A program made the position numbers and the translations under genes. From Chelydra serpentina (Eukaryota > Chordata > Testudines > Chelydridae), in the NCBI GenBank assembly GCA_037349315.1, contig JBAIAC010000042.1, positions 6,634,001-6,698,000 of the forward strand: DNA of 64,000 bases. The letters are read 5' to 3'. The notes beneath the pieces are model-generated. The model was not told the DNA's origin and ran no database searches. It was given only the letters and a program-made list of their open reading frames with translations. Positions 1-10,537 of this stretch are shown piece by piece. Every line of letters begins with the position of its first letter. The stretch's first letter is position 1.

Positions 1-305
1 GCGATGGATGTTTGATTTCTCTCTTTTGTGTCTGCCATGGGTTCTAGCAAGAAAAATAATGTTTAAAAAATAGTAATAATAGCCTGTGAAATATGACATG
101 AAACAGATATCTTTGGAGGGAGGGGGTTACTTTGTTTTTGTTGATGTTTAAATCTGGTTATAGAGGGAGGGACAGGTTGTCTTGGATTTCTTCTCTTGAA
201 CCTTTGCCCTGCAAATATCATCAACGTCCCTGTACATGCTCTAACCCCAAACCCTTGTGCTGGGTTGGTACCTCAGTTATCCCCAGTAACACTGTGCACT
301 TCAGC

Positions 306-445
306 ATTGTGCAGTGTAATGGACAAGACTGGGAGTCAGGAGACCTGGGCTTTAATCCTGACCCAGCGTGACCTCGAGCAAATCATATCATTCTGTGCCT
401 CACTTTCTCCAGCTGTAAAAGATCAGAATAGTATTTTATGCCCTT
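306..445 (+). repeat. MIR-type ancient SINE
   Basis: The stretch has the MIR core order: a 'gagtcaggagacctggg' block, then a degraded 'tgacc..gagcaaatca' block, then 'tgcctcactttctcc' and 'gtaaaa'. These are diagnostic of the tRNA-derived MIR family in amniotes. It is heavily mutated and therefore old. Bases 1-305 show nothing recognisable. Confidence 0.6.
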
Positions 446-604
446 TATAAACTGGCTCGCCATCTGCTGAGAAACATAGTTACTGAATGTCTTCATGATT
501 CTACGAGACTACTCACAGCTAGTGTACACTAACAAGCAAAGACAAACACATCTGTTGTGTTGAATGTAAGACACAAGAGGTAATTTTCTGCTCTACTCAG
601 CACC

Positions 605-1112
605 GAGGAGGCCTCAGCTGGAGGACTATGTTCAGTTTTGGCCATCACACAATAAGAAATAGGTGGACAAATTGGAGAGAACCTAGAAGTGAGCAACAAA
701 AGGATAAAAGGTTTAGAAAACCCAACCTCTGAGGAAAGGTGGAAAGAATTGGTCATGTTTAGTCTAGAGAAGAGAAAACTGAGGGGGAACCTGATTAGAC
801 TTCAAACATGTAAAAGGTTGTTATAAAGAGGACAGTGGTCAATTCTTTATGTCCACTGAGGGTCACACAAGAAGGAATCAGCTTTATCTGCAGCAAGGGA
901 GATTTAGTTTAGACAGTAGAAAAGCTTTCTAACTCTAAGGATAGGGAACCCCCAGAACAGGTTACAAGGCAGGTTGTAGAATCCCCATTATTTGATTTTT
1001 TAAAAAGCAGCTTAGACAAACACCTGTCAGAGATGGTCTAGATGGTCAGTAGAGGAGGATGGACTAGGTGACCTCTCAAGATCCTTTCCAGCCCTTCAGT
1101 TCTATGATCTAT
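605..1112 (+). mobile_element. CR1 LINE 3' end, 5'-truncated
   Basis: The sequence runs through the degraded end of CR1 ORF2 and the 3' UTR. It ends in the typical 'ttccagcccttcagttctatgatct' style tail of chicken and turtle CR1. No open frame survives. The 5' truncation is normal for target-primed reverse transcription. Confidence 0.75.
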
Positions 1113-1446
1113 TATTGTACCTCCTTGTCACACTCACATCTGAATTTTTTACTGATGCCTTAGTTAGTGATTAATTTGTATGTGAATTTTGAGATAAGCA
1201 GTACTATATTAGCTGTTTGTTTGTTATTCTATGTCTTTGTTTAGGGAGTTTTAACAGGATTACAAATACTAGCCATACAAATATCAGATACAATACAATG
1301 TTCATTTTAATACTTGCCTATTTCTTCTTCATATCTGCTAGACATTGCATTTTTTGCAGTCAGATTGAACTGTAAACGTGTGTTTTAGGGTTGCTTTTAT
1401 CTTTTGTATCTTAGAAATCACTCTGATGGCAACTTAATGAAGTTTG

Positions 1447-1493
1447 ATAGATAGGTAGGTAGGTAGGTAGGTAGATAAATAGATAGATAGATG
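1447..1493. repeat. Tetranucleotide microsatellite (GATA/GGTA)n
   Basis: An uninterrupted run of 'tagg' units is flanked by 'taga' units. A looser, related GATA-rich tract continues to about 1610. Confidence 0.9.
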
Positions 1494-1914
1494 AAGAGGA
1501 GACAGAGACACACTGCCAGATAGACAGGCAGAAATAAAGCTAGATTATGGAGGGAAGGATAGATAGTGACAGCTGGGCAGACAGACAGTTAGCTAGCTAG
1601 ATACCGCATTTAAGATTTCCTATTCTAAGAATTGTTCCTCCTACTGAATATGTGTTACATTTGTTTTTACCCAGGTGCATTAACTATGTTACCCTCAGAA
1701 TATGTTTTCTCCCTCCGTCTGGGGGTGTCACTGCCTCTGGGCTTTAACCACAGCGTTAATGCTACATTTTACTTTTAGAACTTACAAATAAGTTTAATAC
1801 GTGAGCTGCTAACTTCAGTGAGAAAGTTGTGGAGCTAGGACAACTTCAAGCCTCAAAGGAATAGTTATGGAGATAGGAAAATGTCTAACATCAAAGGAGG
1901 TGTTTCTCTTTACT
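1494..1914. other. Intergenic, nothing recognised
   Basis: Apart from loose GATA-like runs to about 1610, I see no gene or repeat that I can name here. Confidence 0.5.
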
Positions 1915-2250
1915 AGTTCTAAGGAACATAGGATTGCCATTCTAGAGGAGACCAGTCATCCACCTTGTCCACTCTCCTGGCTCATTAGCTAGTACCAACT
2001 GCTTTAGAAGAGGGTTCATAAATTCACCGATCTTAGGCCAGCAGGGACATTGAATCATCTTCTCTGACCTCCTGTATATAGCAGAACTTTACATTTGACC
2101 CAGTTACCCCTGTATTTAGCCCAATAACTTATGCTTGGTTAAAGTAACTTTCAGAAAAGCATCTGGTCTTGATCTGAAGATATCAAGAGATGGAGAATTC
2201 ACTACTTCTCTTGGTAGCTTGTTTCAATGGTTAATCAACTTCTCTAGAAG
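1915..2250 (-). mobile_element. Two CR1-like LINE 3' relics
   Basis: Bases 1921-2010 resemble the 'gaacataggaat..ccattct' 3' end that recurs near 43785. Bases 2030-2250 resemble the CR1 block at 10538-10740 ('gacctcctgtata', 'ggagaattcac', 'caatggttaat'). Both are in minus orientation and too decayed to code. Bases 2251-2634 show nothing I can name. Confidence 0.55.
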
Positions 2251-2642
2251 TGTGACTCCCTGGCTGGCATGCCTCCTCATGTCTGGGCATGCGATAGCAA
2301 GGTCATCTTCTTCTTTGGCACCCCATGCTGACTGTCGCTCTGGCTATGCTGTAGTCTACTTCTCGTAACTCAGCCCACCAGTCAAGTCACATATATTCCC
2401 ACCTGATATGAGGCAAACCCAGTCTAGCTCCTCATTAGTCCAGAGGCTTCACACCAGGTCTTCAGCCTGACTTCAGGCTTTATTGGCCTTTCAGATCATC
2501 TCTGGGGGTCTTTGTGCCACTGTCCTTGGGGGGGATGGTAGGGGAACCCAGGCTTACTATCTACTCTGGGTATCCTGTAGTAAGCAGTTCAGGTCTGTCT
2601 ATTCACCGATTGCCTCCTCCTGCTACTTTCTAACTCAGCCTG

Positions 2643-2690
2643 TCATAGAATCATAGAATATTAGAGTTGGAGGAAATATAGTACCAACAT
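2643..2690 (-). mobile_element. CR1 3' tail fragment
   Basis: 'tcatagaatcatagaat' is the reverse complement of the CR1 terminal octamer repeat, and it is followed by 'gttggagga'. It lies at the left edge of the duplicated block and is present in both copies (22055 in copy B), so it predates the duplication. Confidence 0.75.
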
Positions 2691-3298
2691 GTGACCTGGA
2701 ATAGCTAAGAGCCTAGTGGCACCAGAAACACAGCTGTCCTGGAACAGCCTGTTCCTCCATGAACTCCACATAATCACTTCTTGGTGAGCAGGGATTTCTG
2801 CCCCCCTGCATTGCATTAACAGTTCTAGGGATGCAGCCACCAGAGGAACCCACAGCTCAGGCTTCTCTGGCTGGTTGAAATAGGTCATTAAAAGGAACCC
2901 AAAAGCAGACACTAAAAACTAAGGACCAGGTCCTCTGCTGGTGTATATTGATACAGTTCCACTGTCTTTGTAATACCTAGGGCTATTTTCACCAACTGGG
3001 GATTTGGCCCTTTAATTTCAATGGAGCTATGGCTGATTTATACCAGCTGGGCATCTGGCCTGGTACATGGTTTTAAATCCATATTCTTTGCCTGTGAGTT
3101 TAAACCAAAGACGAGAAAAAAATACTGAACCAGTTTGCGTGTTCTTAGCTTTTTGTCCTGTGGGATTAATTATAAGAGTTGAACTTTTCATGGTTACGGT
3201 GTGATTCATTCCCACTAGAGATAGAACTTTGGAGGAATTCAGTGTTGCTAAGATTTTCTGTATCTGATCTTCAATTTTTATTGGGATGAATGGCCCAA

Positions 3299-3300
3299 CT

Positions 3301-3366
<66 letters not shown>
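3299..3366. repeat. (TTTC)n microsatellite
   Basis: A perfect TTTC run of about 17 units. The copy B equivalent is at 22711-22775. The diverged inverted paralog at 48571 carries a (GA)n run at the same place. Confidence 0.95.
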
Positions 3367-3367
<1 letters not shown>

Positions 3368-3626
3368 AATTGCATTTTTTTCTTACCTCAAACAACACTA
3401 AAATAAAAGGCTCATTAAACTGCAGGTGCAATGCTGCATGCCATTTAAAACTGCTTAATTCACCCTGGTTGTAGGTATGTCAGAGAGGTTGAACAAATAT
3501 GAAGGGCCAGATCCCTGCTAGTGTAAATTGGCATAGTGCTATGGAGTTAAGCCAGTTTACATGAACTGAATATCTGTACTGTGATGCCTGCTTTTATGTT
3601 TATTCCTCCGTCTGAGTTCTCATTGT

Positions 3627-4055
3627 GAGGGCCGGTGCAAGGAAGTTTTGCACCCTAGGCGAAACTTCCTTGCACCAGCCCGGTGCCCCTCCCCAACTCT
3701 GCGGCAGCTCAGCCCCCGCCCGCAGGCCGCGGCAGCCTCCCCGCTGCCCATGGAGAGCTGCCCCCTGCCTCCTGGCTCCATGCTCAGCCTCTGAGCCGAG
3801 CGTGGAGCAGGGAGGCAGGAGGCAGCCGTGGCAAGTTGCCCGCGAAGCTCTGCTGAACGCCAGCGGCACGTCAACAGCCCTCGCCACAGCAGGGCTTCGC
3901 GAGGAAGTGGTCGGTTGCCTCCTGCCTCCCGGCTTGAGTGTGGAGCCAAGAGGCAGGAGGCAGCCGCCTGCTGCCAAGGGTGGTGAAAAGCATCCCCGCA
4001 AATCCTGGTGCCCTAAGCGACCGCCACGGGTCTCCTACTGAAAGCGCCGGCCCTG
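3627..4055. mobile_element. Non-autonomous hAT-type MITE
   Basis: This GC-rich 429-bp element has ends reading GAGGGCCGGTGC (left) and CAGGGCCGGCGC (right, reverse complement). It is flanked by the 8-bp direct repeat CTCATTGT (3619-3626 and 4056-4063). An 8-bp target duplication with CAGGG-like ends fits the hAT superfamily. The long open frames on both strands inside it are by-products of high GC content. Copy B carries it at the homologous place, so insertion preceded the duplication. Confidence 0.85.
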
Positions 4056-4063
4056 CTCATTGT

Positions 4064-5425
4064 TTAACACCACCATCCTGTTTTAATATTCCAAGATTAT
4101 GGTTAATAGTCAGAAATCTGCGAGATGTGTACCCAGGTGGTAAATGAACTGATTAATATTATAGTAGTGCAGCAGTAACAGTATAATTAAAGTTGCATTG
4201 TGGTTACTGTTTAAAAGTCGACCTTTCTAAGAACTCTAATATAGACATGCTTAGGCAGATTCCTTTGAAATTTGGTGGTCTTCAACAGGGTTCAAGGTAG
4301 GGTTAGTGACCCAAATTTAGGGTCATTTGAGCCATGAGTTGTGGAGATCAAAGTCCTGAAAAAGATAACATTTTTTTCAAAAGTCATTTGAGGTACGAGT
4401 TGCAGAGATAAAAAATTCTCAGTGTGTTTTTTGCACAGTGCTAGAGCGCAGACCATTAATGTGATATGGGTCAAAATGGTCTCAGTCTGCAAATGTATTC
4501 TCTCAGTCTTTGGGGGACCCTCTCTGTATTTAAGAAAGGGTGCACTTTTGACAGTCCGCATGCACCAATATAGAGAAATGGCCGGAAGGTTTCCATTCCA
4601 GCCATTTTATATGCTTTAAAGCGTAACCCTTGTAAGTGGTGTGTCTCATGGGGGCATAGGGAGGTTGGCTTTAATTATCCAAGTCTGGGGTCATTGGATT
4701 CTGGGATTCCTGATTTATAGCCCTCCCCCAAGTTTCCTTTTTCTGCCTTGTACCATGAAATGGAGAGATGCTAATTAGTGGATGAATCACAGAGCTTGCT
4801 GAGAATGAGGGCTGTGAATTTGCCCTTCAGTTAACATAACTAAGGATAAATTAATCACAAGCTCCCCCTAAGACAAACGGAGTGCTAGAGCTCATGGCAG
4901 GATGACAGCTGGCTCTTCAATCCTTGCCCTTAGTGTTTCCCTGCAAAGGGCCTGGTACACAGCAAGCTGCTCTGGAGACTAGCTGGGCTGCTGGTCAGAG
5001 TCTTCAGATTTATTACATGTGACCCCTGCACAGTCCCTGTCCCCTTCCCACTTTGCCCTCAGTGATCCCTTCTCTCTATGCCTCCAGGCACTTCAACTCA
5101 ATGCCAGTGCTTTTTAAGGTATTACTGAGAGAAATAGCATGTAGCTGTTCTCTCAGTGCAGTGTTGGTTCAGGAGGTCAAATAGTTTTAATTCATTTTTG
5201 GATATGAAAATCCAATTCTGGTACACATTTACTGTAGATCTGTTCAGGAAGAAGTGCCCATTTTTAAACGTTGAAGACATAGAACTTGTTCGGAAAGAAA
5301 ACAAGGAATCACAATATGTTTTGTAAATTCACAAAAATATATCTTTTAATTTGGAATTTTTTGTAAAGAACTGTGATTTGTCTCATAATAAAATTTAAAT
5401 TTTTTTTTCCTTTTTTACATACATT
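4064..5425. other. Intergenic, nothing recognised
   Basis: Moderately AT-rich DNA with no convincing gene or named repeat. Copy B (23473-24860) keeps it nearly intact, with small indels: an extra segment near 24050 and a missing stretch near 24633. Confidence 0.6.
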
Positions 5426-5428
5426 TCA

Positions 5429-5452
5429 ACTTCTTTCTTTCTTTCTTTCTTA

Positions 5453-5486
<34 letters not shown>
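5429..5486. repeat. (CTTT)n microsatellite
   Basis: A TTTC run interrupted once by 'tac'. Copy B has an uninterrupted run at 24865-24916. Confidence 0.95.
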
Positions 5487-5487
<1 letters not shown>

Positions 5488-6214
5488 AGAAAAAGGGTAA
5501 ATGATGAAAAATCAAATTGTCTATTATGAATGAAAAGGATAATTATAAAAAAACCCAGCAAAAATGTTTCCCATTCTACCCTCAAAGCAAAGATAACTTC
5601 ATTTAGGGATTGAAATAGAAATAGCATGTAAAGAACTAAAACCAATTATTTTTTAAAGTGAGTTGTGAAGATTATTAAAAGCTTTTGATGAGACTTCACC
5701 TGATAAATGCAGATAAGTGCTCTCTCTATATAAGGGATAACAGAATTAGACATAAAGTAAAAATATGACCTTATTCATTATTGGAAAATTTGATAGTAAT
5801 TTCTTCATCACAATCAGTACATTAGTTATGATACAAAATTTATTCAACAGATTTTATTTAGAAGATATTTATTTTCATGGATTCCTCATTAGTTTAAATC
5901 ATTCTTAGAATAATTTTGACCAGCAGTTCTCAGTGTCAAAGCCCTAGCGGGTGGAAGCCATTTAGTGAGATGCATTTCCTTCAGCTGAGGATCTGGACAA
6001 TTTACCGTCTTACTTCCACTGACTGCTTTTTTTCCTTATATGGAGGTTCTGACCCTCACTCTATTATGCATTTGTGAACTGAGATTCTCATGAGTGTGCA
6101 GGATTTGATCTCATTTGACCACACACACATTTCACATGCCACATACATCTGCTCTCTGATATATTACTGAGATCAAGTTTTTAACACAAACAGATATTGA
6201 GAGATAAACTATGT

Positions 6215-7156
6215 CTATCTTTCCCTCCGTGAGAACAGCATTCTGTTCAATAGTCTTCTGATGGCCTTCTTCATCTTGGCGTTTCTCAGGGTGTAGACCA
6301 TCGGGTTCAGCATCGGGGTGATTACAGAGTAAATGACTGAGACCACCTTATGCAAGGTGAACTGCTTGATGGGCCAAGCATAGATGAAGATGCTGGGTAT
6401 GAACTGCAAACACATCACGGTGATCTGGGTTCCACAGGTGGACAGAGCCTTGCGCTTCCCTTCCATAACATTTGTCCTTATCTTGATTAAGATGATGGTA
6501 TAAGAAATAAGCAGAATGATGAATATTATTATGATCTGTACCCCATTGTTGAACTTCATCTGCATTTCAGCCAAGTGAGTGTCGGTGCAGGCCAGTTTGA
6601 TGACTTGTGGGACATCACAGAAGAAATTGTCCAGGATGTTTGGACCACAGAACGGTAACTGGAGGAGCAGTCCAATCTGAACAGCAGAGTGAGCCAATCC
6701 AGCCAGCCATGCCAGTGCCACTATCCTCATGCATACACCCCGATTCATGATAGTCAAGTACCGCAATGGTTTATAGATGGCCACGTACCGATCGACCGCC
6801 ATCCCCACAAGGCAAAACCCCATAGCACCAGCAAAGAAGTGGAAAAAAAAAATCTGGAGGATGCACTCATTGAATGAGATGGTTTTTCGCTGTGAGAGGA
6901 GATCTGAGAGTAATTTTGGAGTACTGACTGATGATTCGCTGATGTCTAGGAAAGCCAAGTTGGCCAGCAGAATGTACATGGAGGTGTGGAGATGGTAGTC
7001 AGAGATCACAGTGGTGATGATGATGACGTTTCCCAGCCAAGTGTTTACGTAGACTATGAAGAAAGCCACACAAAGGAATGGCTGCAGCTCAGGTCTCTGA
7101 GTGAAGCCCAAGAGGACAAATTCTGTCACTGGGGTGGTGAAGTTCTTCTTCTCCAT
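6215..7156 (-). CDS. Olfactory receptor, class II, family 4-like (copy A)
   Basis: This intact single-exon 313-residue odorant GPCR has the normal OR length. Visible features are an N-terminal sequon NFT (residue 5), the TM1 GN at 42-43, a TM3 cysteine at 98, the end-of-TM3 motif MAVDRYVAIYKPL (119-131), SY at 218-219 before intracellular loop 3, KALSTCGTQ (236-244) opening TM6, and NPMVY (284-288) in TM7. PFCGPN (168-173) followed by DNFFCDV with VIKLACTD is typical of family 4. The start is the first Met, 20 bp downstream of a likely splice acceptor. Odd points are V for the usual Y before DRY, Y for C after VAI, and Q for H in the TM6 motif. All are shared with copy B, so they are old and not recent decay. 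It should sit in the cilia of olfactory neurons and signal through a Golf-type G protein; the ligand is unknown. Family assignment is by motif only. Confidence 0.93.
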   Translation of the reverse strand: MEKKNFTTPVTEFVLLGFTQRPELQPFLCVAFFIVYVNTWLGNVIIITTVISDYHLHTSMYILLANLAFLDISESSVSTPKLLSDLLSQRKTISFNECILQIFFFHFFAGAMGFCLVGMAVDRYVAIYKPLRYLTIMNRGVCMRIVALAWLAGLAHSAVQIGLLLQLPFCGPNILDNFFCDVPQVIKLACTDTHLAEMQMKFNNGVQIIIIFIILLISYTIILIKIRTNVMEGKRKALSTCGTQITVMCLQFIPSIFIYAWPIKQFTLHKVVSVIYSVITPMLNPMVYTLRNAKMKKAIRRLLNRMLFSRRER

Positions 7157-7176
7157 TTATTAACCTCAAAATATTC

Positions 7177-7192
7177 CTGAAGAAGGAACAGT
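7177..7192 (-). promoter_or_regulatory. Predicted splice acceptor upstream of the family-4 OR exon
   Basis: On the minus strand a pyrimidine-rich stretch ends in TTCTTCAG followed by GAATATTTTGAGG, 20 bp before the ATG. OR genes commonly have upstream non-coding exons spliced just before the coding exon. Copy B has the same site at 26576-26591. Confidence 0.5.
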
Positions 7193-7625
7193 GATGATAA
7201 TACTTATGATGTAATCCCAGTACATTACTGATATTAAAGGAATACTAACTCCATGTTAACTGATACACTTGCTTGGAAATTTTCTTTGTTTACCAAATTC
7301 CAGATTGTGTACTCAACCCCAATGGTGAGTACCCCTGCTTCAGCAGAACTTCTGAGCTCCACCAGTGCTCATCTGCAATTTGGGGTCTTTGGGAGTAAAC
7401 AGGAGCAACCTATACACTCAAAATGCCTCCTGCCAACTGTCTCCATTCATCTTTCTGAAGCCCTGATAGTGCACAACTCAAATGGGCCACAGATTCCTCA
7501 TGTGGCCTCGAGGCTCAGGTTTGGGAAGAAGGCAGATTCGCAGGGTGGATGTACTCACAGATCAGGGGTTCTCATCAGGGGGATCTGTTACATTCTGGGG
7601 TGCGATCCAGACCAATGAGGATTTG
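7193..7625. other. OR-flanking DNA, nothing coding
   Basis: This is the 5' flank of the copy A OR and is nearly identical to 26592-27024 in copy B. The open frames here have no OR motifs or other recognisable domains. Confidence 0.5.
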
Positions 7626-8400
7626 TGTCACAGCCTGCCCCATAACCCTGGGTGCCTCACACTGCTTTGCTGTTGTAGCTCCCAACCTGGGACTCTCACA
7701 ACCAGCCTACCAGCTTGTAGGTGTCACCCCCTGGGTGTATGTGTAGAGCTGCAGCGCTGGACCAGCAGCTCTGACCTCAGCAGCCTGTCAACAACATACC
7801 AGTCAGACCCTGGCTTCCACCAGCCTTGCTTACTACTTGCAGGTAACCCCAGTATACTCCCAGTCTTGAATTTTACCAAAAACCTGTGTTCTGAACTGTC
7901 CGGCCCGCTCCTGGATTGTTCAGATATTAAAGGTTCATTGCTTCTGTACAGAGTCAATATTCAATAGTTGGCTAGTTTAACTGGAGTTACCAAACAGTTC
8001 AGTTGAAACACAGCATTGGCTTGGTTTAGATTACAAAATGAAACCAATTTATAAAAAAAAGAAGGCAGGACTTTTAGTGCATTCAAGTAGAAGAGACAAA
8101 GTTAGAAATAGTTACCAGGAAATAAAAGTGCAAACACGCAGCTAAAAGTCTAAAGATTTATCTAGCAAGTTTTGGTTCAAAGCTTTGCTTGTGTTGGCCT
8201 TTCTCACCCACTGTCTTCCAGCAAGACTGACTCTTACCATGGTGACTGACACTTACCATGGTCAGGATCTCCCCCAGAGGCCCAAAGGTGCTGGCCTTTT
8301 TAGGTGAAAGAGAGAGAGAGAGAGAGACAGATAGCTTGGGGTTCTCTACCCCATCAGAGGTACTGAATTCCTCTATCCTGCCTTAACAAAACAATGGTCT
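7626..8400 (-). repeat. Probable interspersed repeat, LTR-like
   Basis: The left boundary reads TGTCACAG, like the reversed terminus of the solo LTR at 37632-38634. The block includes a GA microsatellite at 8307-8326. No coding domain or proven target duplication was found, so the LTR class is a guess. Copy B carries the same block from 27025. Confidence 0.35.
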
Positions 8401-8411
8401 TTGACCCCTAA

Positions 8412-8691
8412 GCCCAGGTCTACACTAGGGGTGGGGGTCGATGTAAGGTACACAACTTCAGCTACGTAAATAACGTAGCTGAAGTCGACGTACCTCGATT
8501 GACTTACAGCACTGTGAGGACACTGCAGGGTTGACTGCCACCGCTCCCCCGTCGACTCAGCTTCTTCCTCTCGCAGGGGGTGGATTGCCGTAGTCGACGG
8601 CAGAGCGATCGGGGATCGATTTATCGCGTCTACACTAGACGCGATAAATCGATCCCCAAAAGATCGATCGCTCCGGTGGGTAGTGTAGCCA
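8412..8691 (+). mobile_element. Harbinger-type MITE (copy A)
   Basis: This 280-bp element has ends GCCCAGGTCTACACTA and, on the other strand, TGGCTACACTACCC. It lies between TAA (8409-8411, probably a mutated TTA) and TTA (8692-8694). Two perfect hairpins lie inside: 8455-8485 (13-bp arms, 5-nt loop) and 8611-8657 (22-bp arms, 3-nt loop). It has no coding capacity. At the same site copy B carries a diverged relative in the opposite orientation. Confidence 0.85.
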
Positions 8692-10537
8692 TTAGAGTGG
8701 CTACATAAAGAGAAGGAATTAAGTCTGATTGTCTTTCGAAGGAATAGCTTTTGCTCAACATCTCAGAAAAATCACGTCACTGTACTTTGGTACACATGCA
8801 TTCTAGTGCTAAACTTTAGACATCTCCATTAGAAAACTATGAACACGTAAAGATTTTCAGGCATTCATCTACAATGAAATATTCAAAGCTGCCATGGCAT
8901 TATGGACACTCAACTCACATTAGTATTTTTGAAAATCCCTAGAGCTGATTTGAAAAACTAATTTTTCAAACAAAAAACATCAGTGAAATATTTGATTTTT
9001 GTTTTTAAAAAGTCATGGTTAAATTTCTAAAGCAAAGAAAATGAAAGTTTGGATTTCACCGATATTCAAATTCAACTTTTCATAGCAATTTTAAAGATAT
9101 CATTTTCAAATATAAAATTTTACGTGAAATTTTGACTTTCTTTCCTTTTTTGGGGAAATAAAACAAATGCTTTTCAATTTTAATAGCACTTAGCTCTTTA
9201 TAGCGCATTTTATCCATAGATTTCAAAGTACCTTACAGTGGAGTTCATTATCCTTATTTCAGTTTTACCGATGGGAAAACTTACCTTCCACAGCCAGAAT
9301 GAGAACAGCTTTTCTGAGTTCCAGTTCAGCACTCTTTCTCCTAGACCATGCCACTTTCAATCTCCCTCTATTTTTTACCTTACCTCACTTTCTCCAAAAG
9401 CAGAAATTAGAAGAAAATATGTGGAAAAAAGAGGCGTGCATGGGTTGGGGAACACTTTCTCTCACTTTTCTTGCACATGAAAAAGAAAGAAATGAAATCT
9501 CTATTTCCAATATTCTGATAATAAAATGGTAAAGCTGATTTTCCTCCCCAAAATTTAGGTTTTGAGGAAACCTCTTTTTTTTTTTTTTTGGCGGCAAAAA
9601 ATGTAAACCAGACTAAATATCTCATTCTTAAATGACAGTGCTCTGTGCTGGGAGAAGAATGGCTTTATGGGCAAATCACTGGCTGTGGATTCTGGGGAGT
9701 TGGGTTCAATTTCTGGACAGCTTTTGGGACCTTCCATAACACATATCACTTCTCAGTCTAGGATTGTCAAAGCAGAATAAGGGAGTTAGGTGCTGGGAAT
9801 CTCACTTAGGTTTCATAAGCAGATACGGGCACTTCCCTTGGCTTTTTCTGGTTTAACTTCCGAGCACCAGCCAGCCTCAGAGAAAATGGTTTTCAGATCA
9901 GAGCAGCATAGAACCATTGCCTAAGGAGAAGCCTTGTCAGACAGAGCTAGTCTTACAAAGGTCTCAGATAGCTTTGGTAGTAAAGGCTTAGTGGGCTGAT
10001 CTCCTCCTAACTCACTTAGACTTCTCTAAAACCGAAGCCTATTTTTGAAAAAACCTCCCACTGACCTCTTCCCCCCTGCAGTAACAAAGCCTACGGCTAG
10101 TAGTACTTTGCAGATTATTTACAAAAACAGTCACTACCTCATGCATCCTGGTGTGTCGGTGATATCAAATCCGGCTGCCTTTTAATGATTGAAGATGGCC
10201 AGGGGAAGTCACATTTCAAGGCTGATCATTGCTCTACGAACAGGCAGGGGAACAGGCAGGGAATCTTATTCCTAAGAGGAGAAAGCCTCAGAAATCTTCC
10301 CCTAATATCATATCTGACCCATGCACTGAGACTGGCACTAACATCAAAGACTCTCTGAAACCCCCCTGAGCTTCATCCGGGCCTAATCAAGAAGATGCTA
10401 CTTCACAGCTTTGGGGATTCTGTCACAAGGGCAATCATTATTAAGTTCATGGAATGTTTTATTTGCTTCATGTTTATCATTAGCCAGCCAACCTCAATAG
10501 TCCTTAGAAATTTCAGAGTCTTTGGAAAGTTCAGAGA
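8692..10537. other. AT-rich intergenic DNA with degraded SINEs
   Basis: Bases 9180-9290 read like the 3' half of a MIR ('agcgcattttatcc..caaagtacctta' and 'ttaccgatgggaaaac'). Bases 9640-9760 may be another decayed SINE. A T run lies at 9572-9588. I recognise nothing coding. Copy B equivalent: about 28105-29955. Confidence 0.5.

Noticed and set aside
3600..4041. Overlapping open frames of 109-138 codons on both strands (also 23009-23450)
   Set aside because: They lie inside a GC-rich hAT MITE; open frames on both strands reflect composition. No domain is visible.
6689..7180. Plus-strand open frames within the OR exon
   Set aside because: They are antisense shadows of the OR coding sequence.
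7253..7967. Open frames of 121 and 161 codons next to the copy A OR, conserved in copy B
   Set aside because: Conservation is explained by the recent duplication. The longer frame lies mostly in a repeat, and neither has a recognisable domain.
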